A DNA stretch of 64,000 nucleotides. It comes from Cellvibrio sp. 79. GTDB taxonomy: Bacteria > Pseudomonadota > Gammaproteobacteria > Pseudomonadales > Cellvibrionaceae. Below the pieces are notes generated by a model that was given only the letters and a program-made list of their open reading frames with translations, searched no databases and was not told where the DNA came from. This document shows positions 20,044 to 28,614 of the stretch, in pieces. Location: positions 845,957 through 909,956 of the forward strand of contig MVDH01000003.1 in the NCBI GenBank assembly GCA_003056245.1, written 5' to 3'. Each line of letters opens with the position of its first letter. Position 1 is the first letter of the stretch. The position numbers were made by a program, and so were the translations under genes.

Positions 20044-21195
20044 ATGGCTATAGACGATCATGATTTTATCGATCCCGAGCCATGGATAACGGCAAAACCC
20101 CAAGCCCGCAAAGGGCGCGGGGCGGTTACCAATATCGCCGGTCGCTACGAAACCCAACTCATCGAAACGGTGGATGATGGCTGGGCGCCCCATGAAGATG
20201 ACACGGATATCCATCCCGGATTAAAGACCTTCGTAACGCCCGAGCTGGCCAAAACCATCCTCAGCCGCAACCAATCGCCGGATATTCCCTTCGGTGTATC
20301 GATCAACCCCTATCGCGGCTGCGAACACGGGTGCATCTACTGTTTTGCGCGGCCGACTCATGCCTATCTCGGCTTATCGCCCGGCCTGGATTTTGAAACC
20401 CGCCTCTACGCCAAAACCAATGCCGCTGAAGTATTACGACGTGAATTGGCCCATAAAAATTATGCGCCGAGCCCGATTGCGTTTGGTGTCAATACCGATG
20501 CGTACCAGCCCTGCGAGCGCGACTTAAAAATCACTCGCCAATGCCTGGAAGTTTTTCATGAGTGCGATCATCCGGTCGGCATGATTACCAAATCGGCGTT
20601 GATCGAACGCGATATCGATTTGTTGCAAGACATGGCAAAGAAAAATCTCGCGGCCGCGGCGATTACCATCACTACATTGGATCACAATATTTCGCGTATT
20701 CTGGAACCGCGCGCTGCATCCCCAACGCGGCGTTTGCAAACTATCGAGCGTTTAGTGAAAGCCGGTATTCCGACGATGGTGAGCGTAGCGCCGATCATTC
20801 CGTTCATTACCGAACAGGAAATAGAAAAAGTATTGAGCGCTGCTGCCGATGCCGGTGCAACCGCAGCGGGTTACACGGTATTGCGTTTGCCGTGGGAAAT
20901 TAATCCACTCTTTCAGGAATGGTTACAAACCCACTTTCCCGAGCGCGCCGAACGCGTGATGAACCGCATCCGCGATATGCGCGGCGGCAAAGATTACGAT
21001 GCAAATTTCGCCACCCGCATGCGCGGCGAAGGGTTATGGGCCGATATGATTCGCCAGCGTTTTATGAAAGGGTTAAAACGTTATGGGCTGGATAAAAGCC
21101 GTCGTTACGGTGAACTGGATTGCACGAGTTTTCGCAAACCGTTGAGTATTCCAGGGAGGGAGAGCAGGAATGGGCAGATGGATATTTTTGGTTGA
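20044..21195 (+). CDS. PA0069-family radical SAM protein (SplB-like), SOS-controlled
   Basis: 383 residues. The cluster motif C-E-H-G-C-I-Y-C-F-A-R (CxxxCxxC) sits in NPYRGCEHGCIYCFARPTH; TKSALIERDIDLLQ and the TTLDHNISRILEPRAASPTR stretch are typical of this SplB/COG1533 group. Known relatives (PA0069 of Pseudomonas aeruginosa) belong to the LexA regulon as I recall, which fits the LexA box at 20009-20028. Chemistry on its substrate is unknown; a DNA-repair role is inferred. ATG 20044 has GAGG upstream; a TTG 15 bases earlier falls in the LexA box and is rejected. Confidence 0.9.
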   Translation: MAIDDHDFIDPEPWITAKPQARKGRGAVTNIAGRYETQLIETVDDGWAPHEDDTDIHPGLKTFVTPELAKTILSRNQSPDIPFGVSINPYRGCEHGCIYCFARPTHAYLGLSPGLDFETRLYAKTNAAEVLRRELAHKNYAPSPIAFGVNTDAYQPCERDLKITRQCLEVFHECDHPVGMITKSALIERDIDLLQDMAKKNLAAAAITITTLDHNISRILEPRAASPTRRLQTIERLVKAGIPTMVSVAPIIPFITEQEIEKVLSAAADAGATAAGYTVLRLPWEINPLFQEWLQTHFPERAERVMNRIRDMRGGKDYDANFATRMRGEGLWADMIRQRFMKGLKRYGLDKSRRYGELDCTSFRKPLSIPGRESRNGQMDIFG

Positions 21196-21204
21196 ATTAG
21201 TTAA

Positions 21205-21245
21205 CTCTAATCACTATGATTAATTATTAATCATAGTGATTAGAG
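21205..21245. promoter_or_regulatory. Perfect 19-bp inverted repeat, probable antitoxin operator
   Basis: CTCTAATCACTATGATTAA (21205-21223) is the exact reverse complement of 21227-21245 across a 3-base centre. It ends 8 bases before the antitoxin ATG and its last bases form part of the SD (GAGGG). RHH antitoxins bind such symmetric sites to autoregulate. It may also serve as terminator for the radical SAM gene. Confidence 0.75.
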
Positions 21246-21253
21246 GGCATTAT

Positions 21254-21523
21254 ATGGCCGCCACGGATACCAAAGTAATAACCGCCCATGTATCTCTGCC
21301 AATGGCGGAGAAGATTGATGAATTAGCTACTCGTTTGGAGCGATCTCGGGGTTGGATTATCAAGCAAGCGTTAGCTGCATGGATTGATCAAGAGGAAGAG
21401 CGTAGCCGATTGACTCGTGAAGCGCTTGAGGATGTTGATCATGGGCAAATAGTTGATCATCAATCTGTACTTGCCTGGGCTGAAAGTTTGAGCACGGATA
21501 AACCTTTACCGGTACCTAAATAA
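21254..21523 (+). CDS. Ribbon-helix-helix antitoxin (CopG/ParD type)
   Basis: 89 residues. N-terminal strand TKVITAHVSLPMAEKIDELA and helix RSRGWIIKQALAAWIDQEEE form the RHH DNA-binding fold; the acidic C-terminus should bind the toxin. Start ATG 21254 with GAGGG 7 bases upstream. Its stop codon overlaps the toxin ATG by one base. Confidence 0.88.
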   Translation: MAATDTKVITAHVSLPMAEKIDELATRLERSRGWIIKQALAAWIDQEEERSRLTREALEDVDHGQIVDHQSVLAWAESLSTDKPLPVPK

Positions 21524-21798
21524 TGCAAATCGAATGGACAAGCAAAGCGCTTATGGATTTAGCAAGGCTTTACGATTTTCTCGCTCCTTTGAACCAAAAT
21601 GCTGCCGCCCGCTTGATCCAAAGCCTCACCAAAGCACCCAATAAGCTTCTCTCCAATCCGCGAATTGGTGAAAAACTGGATGAATTTTTACCGCAAGAAG
21701 TGCGTCGTATTTTGATCGGCACTTATGAAATGCGGTATGCAATTCGTGGGGAGACTATTTATCTTCTACGTGTTTGGCATACGCGCGAAGAGCGATAA
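21523..21798 (+). CDS. ParE/RelE-family toxin
   Basis: 91 residues. MQIEWTSKALMDLARLYDFL is the ParE/RelE N-terminal strand-helix; NPRIGEKLDEFLPQEVRRIL and YEMRYAIRGETIYLLRVWHTREER give the central sheet and the typical C-terminal WHxRE end. Expected target is DNA gyrase (ParE) or ribosome-bound mRNA (RelE); not decidable here. One-base overlap with its antitoxin gene. Confidence 0.88.
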   Translation: MQIEWTSKALMDLARLYDFLAPLNQNAAARLIQSLTKAPNKLLSNPRIGEKLDEFLPQEVRRILIGTYEMRYAIRGETIYLLRVWHTREER

Positions 21799-21804
21799 TT
21801 ATAT

Positions 21805-23214
21805 TCAAAACCCTCCAATCAATCTCCCCAACACCGCCATCGCATCATCAAGTTCTTTAGTCCAGGGATAGCCATAATTCAATCGAATGCAGTTGCGAAA
21901 ACGCCGTGTTGCCGAAAAAATCGGGCCGGGGGCGATGCTGATTCCCTGGGCGAGAGCCATGGAAAATAATTGCAAGCTATCAACTTGTTCAGGCAATTCT
22001 ACCCATAAAAAATATCCGCCGTTGGGACGTGTAACGCGCGTGTTTTTGGGGAAATATTTTGCAATCGCGTTGAGCATTAATTGTTGTTGATGCTCCAGTG
22101 TTTCGCGCAATTTTCGCAAATGTCGATCATAACCACCCTGCTGCAAATAATCGGCAAGTGCTGCTTGTGCCGGAATGGACGGCGAAATGGTGGTCATTAA
22201 TTTCAAACGATGGATTTGTTCGGCGTAGCGCCCTGCCGCGACCCAACCCACGCGATAACCCGGTGCAAGGTTTTTGGAAAAAGATCCGCAATGCATGACC
22301 AGGCCGGAGCGATCAAAATGTTTGATCGGTTTATGCGGGGTTAAACCAAAATACAATTCGGAATAAACGTCATCTTCAATTAATGGCACTTGATGGTGAT
22401 GTAACAAATCGTAAAGCTGTTGTTTTTTTTCATCGCTCATGGAGGCGCCGAGCGGATTGTGAAAACTGCTCATCAACCAGCAGGCTTTAATTGGCAAGCG
22501 TTGCAAACTTTCTTCGAGCGTTTGCAAATGAATACCGTCGCGCGGGTGTACCGGGATTTCTACCGCTTTTAATTGCAAGCGTTCAAGGATTTGCAAAGCG
22601 GCGTAAAACGTGGGCGTTTCAATCGCCACCAGATCACCCGGTTTGGTGACGACTTGCATGCATAAATTCAATGCTTCCAATGCGCCGTTGGTGATCACCA
22701 ATTCTTCCGGCGCGTGCATCACGCCATTCACGCGATAGCGCAACGCAATCTGGCGACGCAATTGCGGGTTGCCGCTGGTGATATCAGTGAGAATGGATTT
22801 TGCTGGCATTTGCTGCAAGCTTTTACTCATGGAGCGAGCGAGGCGTGCGAGTGGAAATAAATCCGGGCTGGGAAATGCGGAGCCAAGTGGAATGGTATCC
22901 GGATCTTTAATTGAACCTAACACAGAAAATACTAATTCACTGACATCGACGGGTGTTGTCTCCGCGATGCGCGGACTCATTTCCGGTTCGGCGAGCGCAT
23001 TTTTGGCTTGCGTACAAACAAAATAACCGGAGCGTGGCCGCGCCTGGATCAGGCCGCGGCTTTCCAATAAATAATAGGCTTCGAAAACCGTTGCCGGGCT
23101 CACATTGTAGGTGCGACTTGCAGTGCGCACCGACGGCACTTTTTCATTCGGTGCGAGCACACCGCTGCGAATTAATTCCGCAATTTCATCGGCGAGCTTT
23201 TCATATAATTTCAT
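21805..23214 (-). CDS. MocR-type regulator (GntR HTH fused to aminotransferase-like domain)
   Basis: 469 residues. Residues 1-75 are a GntR winged helix (MKLYEKLADEIAELIRSGVL, VRTASRTYNVSPATVFEAYY); residues ~115-469 are a fold-type-I PLP domain with the lysine motif H-C-G-S-F-S-K-N-L-A-P-G-Y-R-V-G-W. Such proteins sense PLP or amino acids and regulate a neighbouring gene; here no obvious divergent target is present, as the neighbour on that side is ccoG on the same strand. Confidence 0.9.
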   Translation of the reverse strand: MKLYEKLADEIAELIRSGVLAPNEKVPSVRTASRTYNVSPATVFEAYYLLESRGLIQARPRSGYFVCTQAKNALAEPEMSPRIAETTPVDVSELVFSVLGSIKDPDTIPLGSAFPSPDLFPLARLARSMSKSLQQMPAKSILTDITSGNPQLRRQIALRYRVNGVMHAPEELVITNGALEALNLCMQVVTKPGDLVAIETPTFYAALQILERLQLKAVEIPVHPRDGIHLQTLEESLQRLPIKACWLMSSFHNPLGASMSDEKKQQLYDLLHHHQVPLIEDDVYSELYFGLTPHKPIKHFDRSGLVMHCGSFSKNLAPGYRVGWVAAGRYAEQIHRLKLMTTISPSIPAQAALADYLQQGGYDRHLRKLRETLEHQQQLMLNAIAKYFPKNTRVTRPNGGYFLWVELPEQVDSLQLFSMALAQGISIAPGPIFSATRRFRNCIRLNYGYPWTKELDDAMAVLGRLIGGF

Positions 23215-23240
23215 CGCAGCTTAAAGAAACCTCTTAAAAA

Positions 23241-24653
23241 TTATTGCGCCGGGTACATAAAATTAGCCGCTTCGTGAGTGACCAGATTGGGGGCTGCGCT
23301 GTTTACCAATTCAAAATCAAAATGCAGCATACCGGCTTCTTTGGTTTGCAAGGGTTTCATTTTTACAGTGACCGGGAAATCGTAAACCTCACCGGCAGCA
23401 AGTGTGAATTGGTAAGTGCGTGACAGCGATAAACCTTCAGCATTATGCAGCTTTAAATTGTACTGCGCAGGCTGTTGGGTTTTGTTAGTAATTTTCATGC
23501 GATACACATTCATCACATCGCCTTCGCTGGTGTAACGATAAAGCACGCTGCGATCTTTCACTACGCTCATATCCACCAATTCACGCGCGTTGAGTGACAG
23601 CACCAATGCGCCAAGTAAAATCGCAATAATTGCTCCATAACCAAACAAACGCGGGCGCAATATTTTTTCCGGTTCACCGGCGAGCGCGGCTTCGGAAGTA
23701 TAACTGACCAGGCCGCGGTCATAGCCCATTTTATCCATCACGTCATCGCAGGCATCGATGCACGCCGCGCAACCGATGCAATCCATTTGCAAGCCGTCGC
23801 GAATATCAATTCCAGTCGGGCACACTTGCACGCACATATAGCAATCGATGCAATCGCCCAGGCCTAGCGCTTTGTGGTCATCAGTTTTTTTGCGTGAGCC
23901 GCGCGCATCGCCGCGTGCGGCATCGTAAGCGATAACCATGGTGTTGCGATCAAACATTACGCTTTGGAAACGCGCGTAGGGGCACATGTGCAAACACACT
24001 TTTTCACGCACCCAACCGGCGTTCATATACGTGAGCGATGCCACTATGCCCACCCAGATTGCGCTGCTGCTGAGCCACTCAAAGTGCGCGAGGTTTTGCA
24101 CCAGTTCGCGCACGGGGACAAAGTAACCGACAAACGCGATGCCGGTGGCAATACTCATCAACAACCATAAAAAATGTTTGCTGCTGCGTTTAAATAGTTT
24201 GGAAAAGGTAAACGGGGCGTTTTGCAATTTTATGCGTTGGTTGCGATCACCTTCGGTTAAATTTTCGGCCCAGATAAACGCCCAGGTCCACACACTTTGC
24301 GGACAGGTGTAACCGCACCAGACGCGACCGGCGACCATGGTCACCGCAAATAGCAGCAGCGCGCCGATGATCATCACATAAGACAGCAACATAAAGTCCT
24401 GCGGCCAGAAGGTAGTGCCGAACACATGGAATTGGCGCGTATCGAGATCCCACAATATCGCCTGATGCCCGTTCCAGTTAAGCCAGGAAGTCCCAAAAAA
24501 TAGCAGTGCCAGAAAGCCTGCACCGAGCAGCCGGAAATTGCGGAAACGGCCGGTGAAGCTGCGGGTGAAAATCTTGCCTTCGCGCAGGGTTTTGCTGGCG
24601 GGATTTGGCAAGTTTTTGGCAGGAATCAGGATTTGGGCGGGTGAATCGTTCAT
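23241..24653 (-). CDS. ccoG: Cytochrome c oxidase accessory protein CcoG (FixG/RdxA)
   Basis: 470 residues. Several membrane helices in the first ~200 residues with the VWCGYTCPQSVWTWAF motif, then two ferredoxin-like clusters: CIDCYMCVQVCPTGIDIRDG and CIGCAACIDACDDVMDKMGY; C-terminal Ig-like periplasmic domain. CcoG takes part in copper delivery during cbb3 oxidase maturation. The ccoNOQP genes are not in the window. GAGG precedes the ATG. Confidence 0.95.
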   Translation of the reverse strand: MNDSPAQILIPAKNLPNPASKTLREGKIFTRSFTGRFRNFRLLGAGFLALLFFGTSWLNWNGHQAILWDLDTRQFHVFGTTFWPQDFMLLSYVMIIGALLLFAVTMVAGRVWCGYTCPQSVWTWAFIWAENLTEGDRNQRIKLQNAPFTFSKLFKRSSKHFLWLLMSIATGIAFVGYFVPVRELVQNLAHFEWLSSSAIWVGIVASLTYMNAGWVREKVCLHMCPYARFQSVMFDRNTMVIAYDAARGDARGSRKKTDDHKALGLGDCIDCYMCVQVCPTGIDIRDGLQMDCIGCAACIDACDDVMDKMGYDRGLVSYTSEAALAGEPEKILRPRLFGYGAIIAILLGALVLSLNARELVDMSVVKDRSVLYRYTSEGDVMNVYRMKITNKTQQPAQYNLKLHNAEGLSLSRTYQFTLAAGEVYDFPVTVKMKPLQTKEAGMLHFDFELVNSAAPNLVTHEAANFMYPAQ

Positions 24654-24754
24654 GGGACCTCATCCACAAAGGGGCATGCAATTGACGGTACTACTATGCG
24701 CGCGAATCTGTACTGAAAACAGATTCAGATAATTCAAAAAAAACCATATCAGAT

Positions 24755-24786
24755 GCGAATGGCTTCAGTAGTTGAGAGCCATTCGC
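24755..24786. terminator. Terminator hairpin after hmp
   Basis: GCGAATGGCT (24755-24764) pairs with AGCCATTCGC (24777-24786). On the minus strand it lies 12 bases after the hmp stop and is followed at a short distance by a run of eight T (bases 24736-24743 complement). Confidence 0.75.
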
Positions 24787-24797
24787 AATCACATCAG

Positions 24798-25982
24798 TTA
24801 AAGTTCGGCGTGAGGACCAAACACCTCGTAATGGATACGCTCGCCAGCTACTCCCAAACCCAGCAACTGGTCTTTGGCGAATTTCATAAATCCGCTTGGA
24901 CCGCACAGGTAAAAGTTGCCATCGGCGACCGGCAGTGTCGCTTTTAGCGGAGTCAATTCCATCAACCCATGGAAGCTGCCTTCATGCTGCGCGTTGGCAT
25001 ACCAGGTAAAGCTTTTCAGCGTGGCTGACTGCTGCTCCAGCTCGCGGATGCGTCGCGCAAAGGAATGTTGCTGCGGTGTTTCGCACGCGTGGAGGAAATA
25101 CAACGGGCTTTCACTACGTTTGGCGACCATGGTTTCGAGCATGGCCATCATCGGCGTTACACCCACGCCCGCCGAAATAAACACGTTCGGTGTATGGGCG
25201 GATTTCAGGAAAAAATCGCCCGCCGGCGGCATCACCTGGAGTTGGTCACCGGCTTGGACGGCATCCTGCAGATAATTGGAGACCATACCCGGTTGCGCGC
25301 CGTTTTCGCGTTTGACGCTGATGCGATAATCGCTGCCGTTGCTTTTGTCGGAAAGCGAATACTGGCGGATCTCCCAATAGTCCGCGCCTTCAGGTTTAAC
25401 GCGCACGGCCAGGTATTGGCCGGGCTGGTAATCCAGTACCGGTCCGCCATCCACGGGGGCCAATACAAAGCTGGTCACCAGGTCGGATTCGGCAGTTTTT
25501 GCTTTCACCACGAAATCGCGCGGGCCGTTCCAACCCCCTTTTTGTGCTTTCGAATGTGCATAAATATCGCCTTCGCGGCCGATAAAAATGCTCGCCAGAA
25601 AACCGTAAGCTTCAGTCCAGGCGGCTTCTACTTCCGGTGTAAACGCATCCGGAGCCAGCTCGCGCAGGGTTTCAATCAGGTGATGGCCGACGATACCGTA
25701 ATGATGAGCCTGCACATTCAGGCTGGTATGTTTCTGGGCGATACGTTCCACCGCCGTAGCCAGCACTTCCGGGGTTTCAATATTTTTGGCGTAAGCAGCA
25801 ATCGCGCTAAACAGCGCAAATTGCTGGCGACCGGACTGCTGGTTGCTCATGTTGAAGATATCCTTCAGCTCCGGGTTATGGTTGAACATGCGCTGGTAAA
25901 AATGCTGGGTGATGGCGGTCCCGGCGTTTTCCAGCAGCGGGATAGTGGATTTCACAACAGCGATGGTGTGGGCAGATAACAT
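24798..25982 (-). CDS. hmp: Flavohaemoglobin, nitric oxide dioxygenase
   Basis: 394 residues from ATG 25982 (AAGGAG 6 bases upstream; an in-frame ATG 27 bases earlier has none). Globin domain 1-140 (LENAGTAITQHFYQRMFNHN, proximal-His region HYGIVGHHLIETLRELAP), FAD-binding barrel (YQPGQYLAVRV, IRQYSLSD), NAD-binding end (VFISAGVGVTPMMAMLETMV, FYLCGPSGFM). Converts NO plus O2 to nitrate. Divergent from norR with a sigma54-type promoter and NorR-type sites between them. Confidence 0.95.
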   Translation of the reverse strand: MLSAHTIAVVKSTIPLLENAGTAITQHFYQRMFNHNPELKDIFNMSNQQSGRQQFALFSAIAAYAKNIETPEVLATAVERIAQKHTSLNVQAHHYGIVGHHLIETLRELAPDAFTPEVEAAWTEAYGFLASIFIGREGDIYAHSKAQKGGWNGPRDFVVKAKTAESDLVTSFVLAPVDGGPVLDYQPGQYLAVRVKPEGADYWEIRQYSLSDKSNGSDYRISVKRENGAQPGMVSNYLQDAVQAGDQLQVMPPAGDFFLKSAHTPNVFISAGVGVTPMMAMLETMVAKRSESPLYFLHACETPQQHSFARRIRELEQQSATLKSFTWYANAQHEGSFHGLMELTPLKATLPVADGNFYLCGPSGFMKFAKDQLLGLGVAGERIHYEVFGPHAEL

Positions 25983-26031
25983 AAGAAGCTCCTTGATAGG
26001 TATGAACAAATAGATGGGTTATCTGTGCCAT

Positions 26032-26047
26032 TGCAGCTTCAATGCCA
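26032..26047 (-). promoter_or_regulatory. Sigma54 (-24/-12) promoter of hmp
   Basis: On the minus strand TGGCATTGAAGCTGCA matches TGGCAC-N5-TTGCA with the invariant GG and GC ten bases apart. It would start transcription about 40 bases upstream of the hmp ATG. NorR is a sigma54 activator encoded next door. Confidence 0.8.
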
Positions 26048-26100
26048 TTTTAAAAAAGTGATAGTTATCAATTAGATATAGGTTTTTATATTTCTGGCGA

Positions 26101-26135
26101 GTCAAAAAGACTCTAAAAATACGTGTCATTTTGAC
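26101..26135. promoter_or_regulatory. Two NorR-type enhancer sites (GT-N7-AC)
   Basis: GTCAAAAAGAC at 26101-26111 and GTCATTTTGAC at 26125-26135 both fit the GT-N7-AC core known for NorR. They lie roughly 80-115 bases upstream of the predicted hmp start point, the usual enhancer distance, and just upstream of norR itself. Confidence 0.75.
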
Positions 26136-26184
26136 TCTGATGGGTTAATCTGACCTGATCATCTTTGGATCTTCAGGTGGTGTG

Positions 26185-27765
26185 ATGGCAGAAGTAAATT
26201 CAACCTTATTGATTGATGTGGCACTGGATCTGGCCAATAGCATTGGTGACAAAGACCGCTTTGACCGGCTGCTTACCAGCATCTGCAAAGCGATCAATTG
26301 CGATGCCCTTGCGCTGCTGGCGCTTAACGGGGAATGGCTGGTTCCGTTGGCGATAAAAGGGCTGGCACCAGAGGTGCTGGGGCGCCGTTTTCGCATCAGC
26401 GACCACCCGCGGCTTGCGGCAATTTGCAGCTCCCATCTGCCTTTGCGTTTTGCCGCAGATTCACCTTTTCCTGATCCTTACGATGGCTTGGTTGCTTCCC
26501 AACCGGGCGACTTGCCAGTCCATGCCTGTATGGGATTGCCGCTTTATTCCGACAACCAACTGATCGGCGTGGTCACGCTGGATAGTTTGACCACCGGCGT
26601 ATTCGATCCAATTCCCGAAAGTACGCTGGAAGTCATTGCCGCTATCTCCGCCGCCAGTTTGAAAACGGCGATGCAGCTCAATCGCCTTGAGCAAAGCGCG
26701 AAGCATCAACAGGATCTGGTACAGGAACTAACGCGCGAAGCCCTGAGCCGTGAGGGTGGTGAACTGATTGGCCAGAGTGTGGCGATGCAGGCGTTGATTA
26801 CCGACATCAACCTCGTCGCCAATTCCGACTATAGCGTATTGATCCAGGGCGAAACCGGTGTTGGCAAAGACCTGGTTGCGCGCAAGTTGCACCAGCTTTC
26901 TCACCGGAGTGATGGTCCTTTAGTGCATATCAATTGCGCGTCATTGCCGGAAACCCTCGCCGAAAGCGAATTGTTTGGCCACACCAAAGGTGCATTTACC
27001 GGCGCGGATTCAGCGCGCGCCGGTAAATTCCAACTGGCGGATGGCGGCACGTTATTCCTGGATGAAGTAGGCGAATTGCCGCTGGCAGTGCAAAGCAAAT
27101 TGCTGCGCGCCCTGCAAAGTGGCGAGATTCAACCGGTGGGCCGCGACCGGATCGAAACAGTCAATGTGCGGGTACTGGCGGCGACCAATCGCAACTTGAA
27201 GCAGGAAGTCGAGCAGGGAAATTTCCGCGCGGACCTTTATCATCGCCTGTCGGTGTACCCGATTTGGGTTCCGCCGCTGCGCGAACGTGCGCGCGATGTG
27301 CTGTTGCTGGCCGGCTATTTTCTGGAAGTGACCGCGCGCAAACTCGGCCTGCGCCAGCTCAAACTGGCGCCTGCTAGCGAAGCGGCGCTACTCGCCTATA
27401 ACTGGCCGGGCAATGTGCGCGAGCTTGAACATATGATCAGCCGCGCCGCGCTCAAGGCGAAGGCGCAATCGCCGCATGGTAGCCAGGGTATTTTGGCATT
27501 GAGCCCGCTGCATCTCGATTTGGTGGATATCCCCGCACAACCGGCTCAATTGACCGAGACTGCCGCCCCTGAGCCAATCCCTGTCGATCAATCCCTTAAA
27601 GACGCGACCGAAAAATTGCAGAAACAATTGATTATCCAGGCACTGGAATCCAGCGCCGGTAATTGGACGCAAGCGGCAAAAATACTGGATCTGGATCGCG
27701 CCAATCTCGCTCGTTTAGCCAAGCGGTTGGGGGTGAAGCTGGAGAAAAAATTATCGAAGGAGTAA
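26185..27765 (+). CDS. norR: NorR-type NO-responsive sigma54 activator
   Basis: 526 residues. GAF domain ~20-170 (NO-sensing non-haem iron in NorR), AAA+ domain ~190-420 with Walker A GETGVGKD, the sigma54-contact loop GAFTGA, Walker B GGTLFLDEVGELPL, and a C-terminal Fis-type HTH (GNWTQAAKILDLDRANLARL). ATG 26185 is preferred to the GTG 3 bases before; AGGTGG lies upstream. It diverges from hmp, so hmp is the likely target. Confidence 0.92.
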   Translation: MAEVNSTLLIDVALDLANSIGDKDRFDRLLTSICKAINCDALALLALNGEWLVPLAIKGLAPEVLGRRFRISDHPRLAAICSSHLPLRFAADSPFPDPYDGLVASQPGDLPVHACMGLPLYSDNQLIGVVTLDSLTTGVFDPIPESTLEVIAAISAASLKTAMQLNRLEQSAKHQQDLVQELTREALSREGGELIGQSVAMQALITDINLVANSDYSVLIQGETGVGKDLVARKLHQLSHRSDGPLVHINCASLPETLAESELFGHTKGAFTGADSARAGKFQLADGGTLFLDEVGELPLAVQSKLLRALQSGEIQPVGRDRIETVNVRVLAATNRNLKQEVEQGNFRADLYHRLSVYPIWVPPLRERARDVLLLAGYFLEVTARKLGLRQLKLAPASEAALLAYNWPGNVRELEHMISRAALKAKAQSPHGSQGILALSPLHLDLVDIPAQPAQLTETAAPEPIPVDQSLKDATEKLQKQLIIQALESSAGNWTQAAKILDLDRANLARLAKRLGVKLEKKLSKE

Positions 27766-27813
27766 ATGTGGTTTGCGCATTCAGCACTAAATAACGGACA
27801 TTATTTTTATCGA

Positions 27814-28539
27814 TTATGTATTCGTAAACTTGCCTGCACTCAGCCAACGCTGGCAAAAATAAGGTACCAGTTCAGTGGCTTTGCCTCGTTGAAGTTTAAA
27901 ACCAAAAGGTACTTTATCGACGTCAAGTGTTACCAAGGTTTTAGCAGCATGAAATCGCGCTTTCTTGAGGAGGGATGCTGCAGGTTCTACGACCAGTGAT
28001 GAACCAACCGCGAGGACACAGGCGGCTTCAATGATGTGATTTTTTGCTTCATTTAAAAAATAAGGTATCTCCCCGAAAAAAACGATGTTAGGTCTTAGCT
28101 GGCTTTTTAATCCACAGGTTTGCCCGATGTGAATCGCTGCCGATCCTATATCGTAAATAAGGCCAGGATCTATTGAACTTCGCGCTTGGGTTAAATTTCC
28201 GTGTAAGTGGATGACGTTAGATGAACCTGCCCGCTCGTGAAGATCGTCGACATTTTGGGTAATTACCACAACGTCAAATTTCTTTTCTAACTCAGCGATT
28301 GCCAAATGCGCTTTGTTGGGCGTTGCATTAGCGGCGTCCAACCGTCTTTGGTTGTAAAAATCCAAAACCAGCTCAGGGTTATTCCTCCAGCCGTTTATGC
28401 TGGCAACCACTTCAACAGGATAGTTTTCCCACAGCCCGTTGGAATCGCGAAATGTTTTCAATCCGCTCTCTGCACTTATTCCCGCACCGCTGAACACAAC
28501 TATTTTTTGCGGATTGATTGGTGCTTTTGGCATTTCCAT
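27814..28539 (-). CDS. Sirtuin-type NAD-dependent protein deacylase
   Basis: 241 residues with the Sir2 motifs VVFSGAGISAESGLKTFRD, VITQNVDDLHERAG, and catalytic His in VIHLHGNL. Removes acyl groups from lysines using NAD. The usual zinc-binding CxxC pairs are absent (only one Cys in that loop, QTCGLKSQLRP), which matches a zinc-free subgroup of bacterial sirtuins known from other phyla. Not part of an obvious operon. Confidence 0.9.
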   Translation of the reverse strand: MEMPKAPINPQKIVVFSGAGISAESGLKTFRDSNGLWENYPVEVVASINGWRNNPELVLDFYNQRRLDAANATPNKAHLAIAELEKKFDVVVITQNVDDLHERAGSSNVIHLHGNLTQARSSIDPGLIYDIGSAAIHIGQTCGLKSQLRPNIVFFGEIPYFLNEAKNHIIEAACVLAVGSSLVVEPAASLLKKARFHAAKTLVTLDVDKVPFGFKLQRGKATELVPYFCQRWLSAGKFTNT

Positions 28540-28614
28540 TGTTTCTCTATTGAGTGTGTCATCGGCGTGGCGCTGGCGAAAAGTTATCGAGCCAAACCGA
28601 ATTAGCGGCTTGTA

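Noticed and set aside
25065-25979. 304-codon plus-strand frame opposite hmp
   Set aside because: Mirrors the hmp codon pattern; the hmp protein is unmistakable and the antisense product has no family features.
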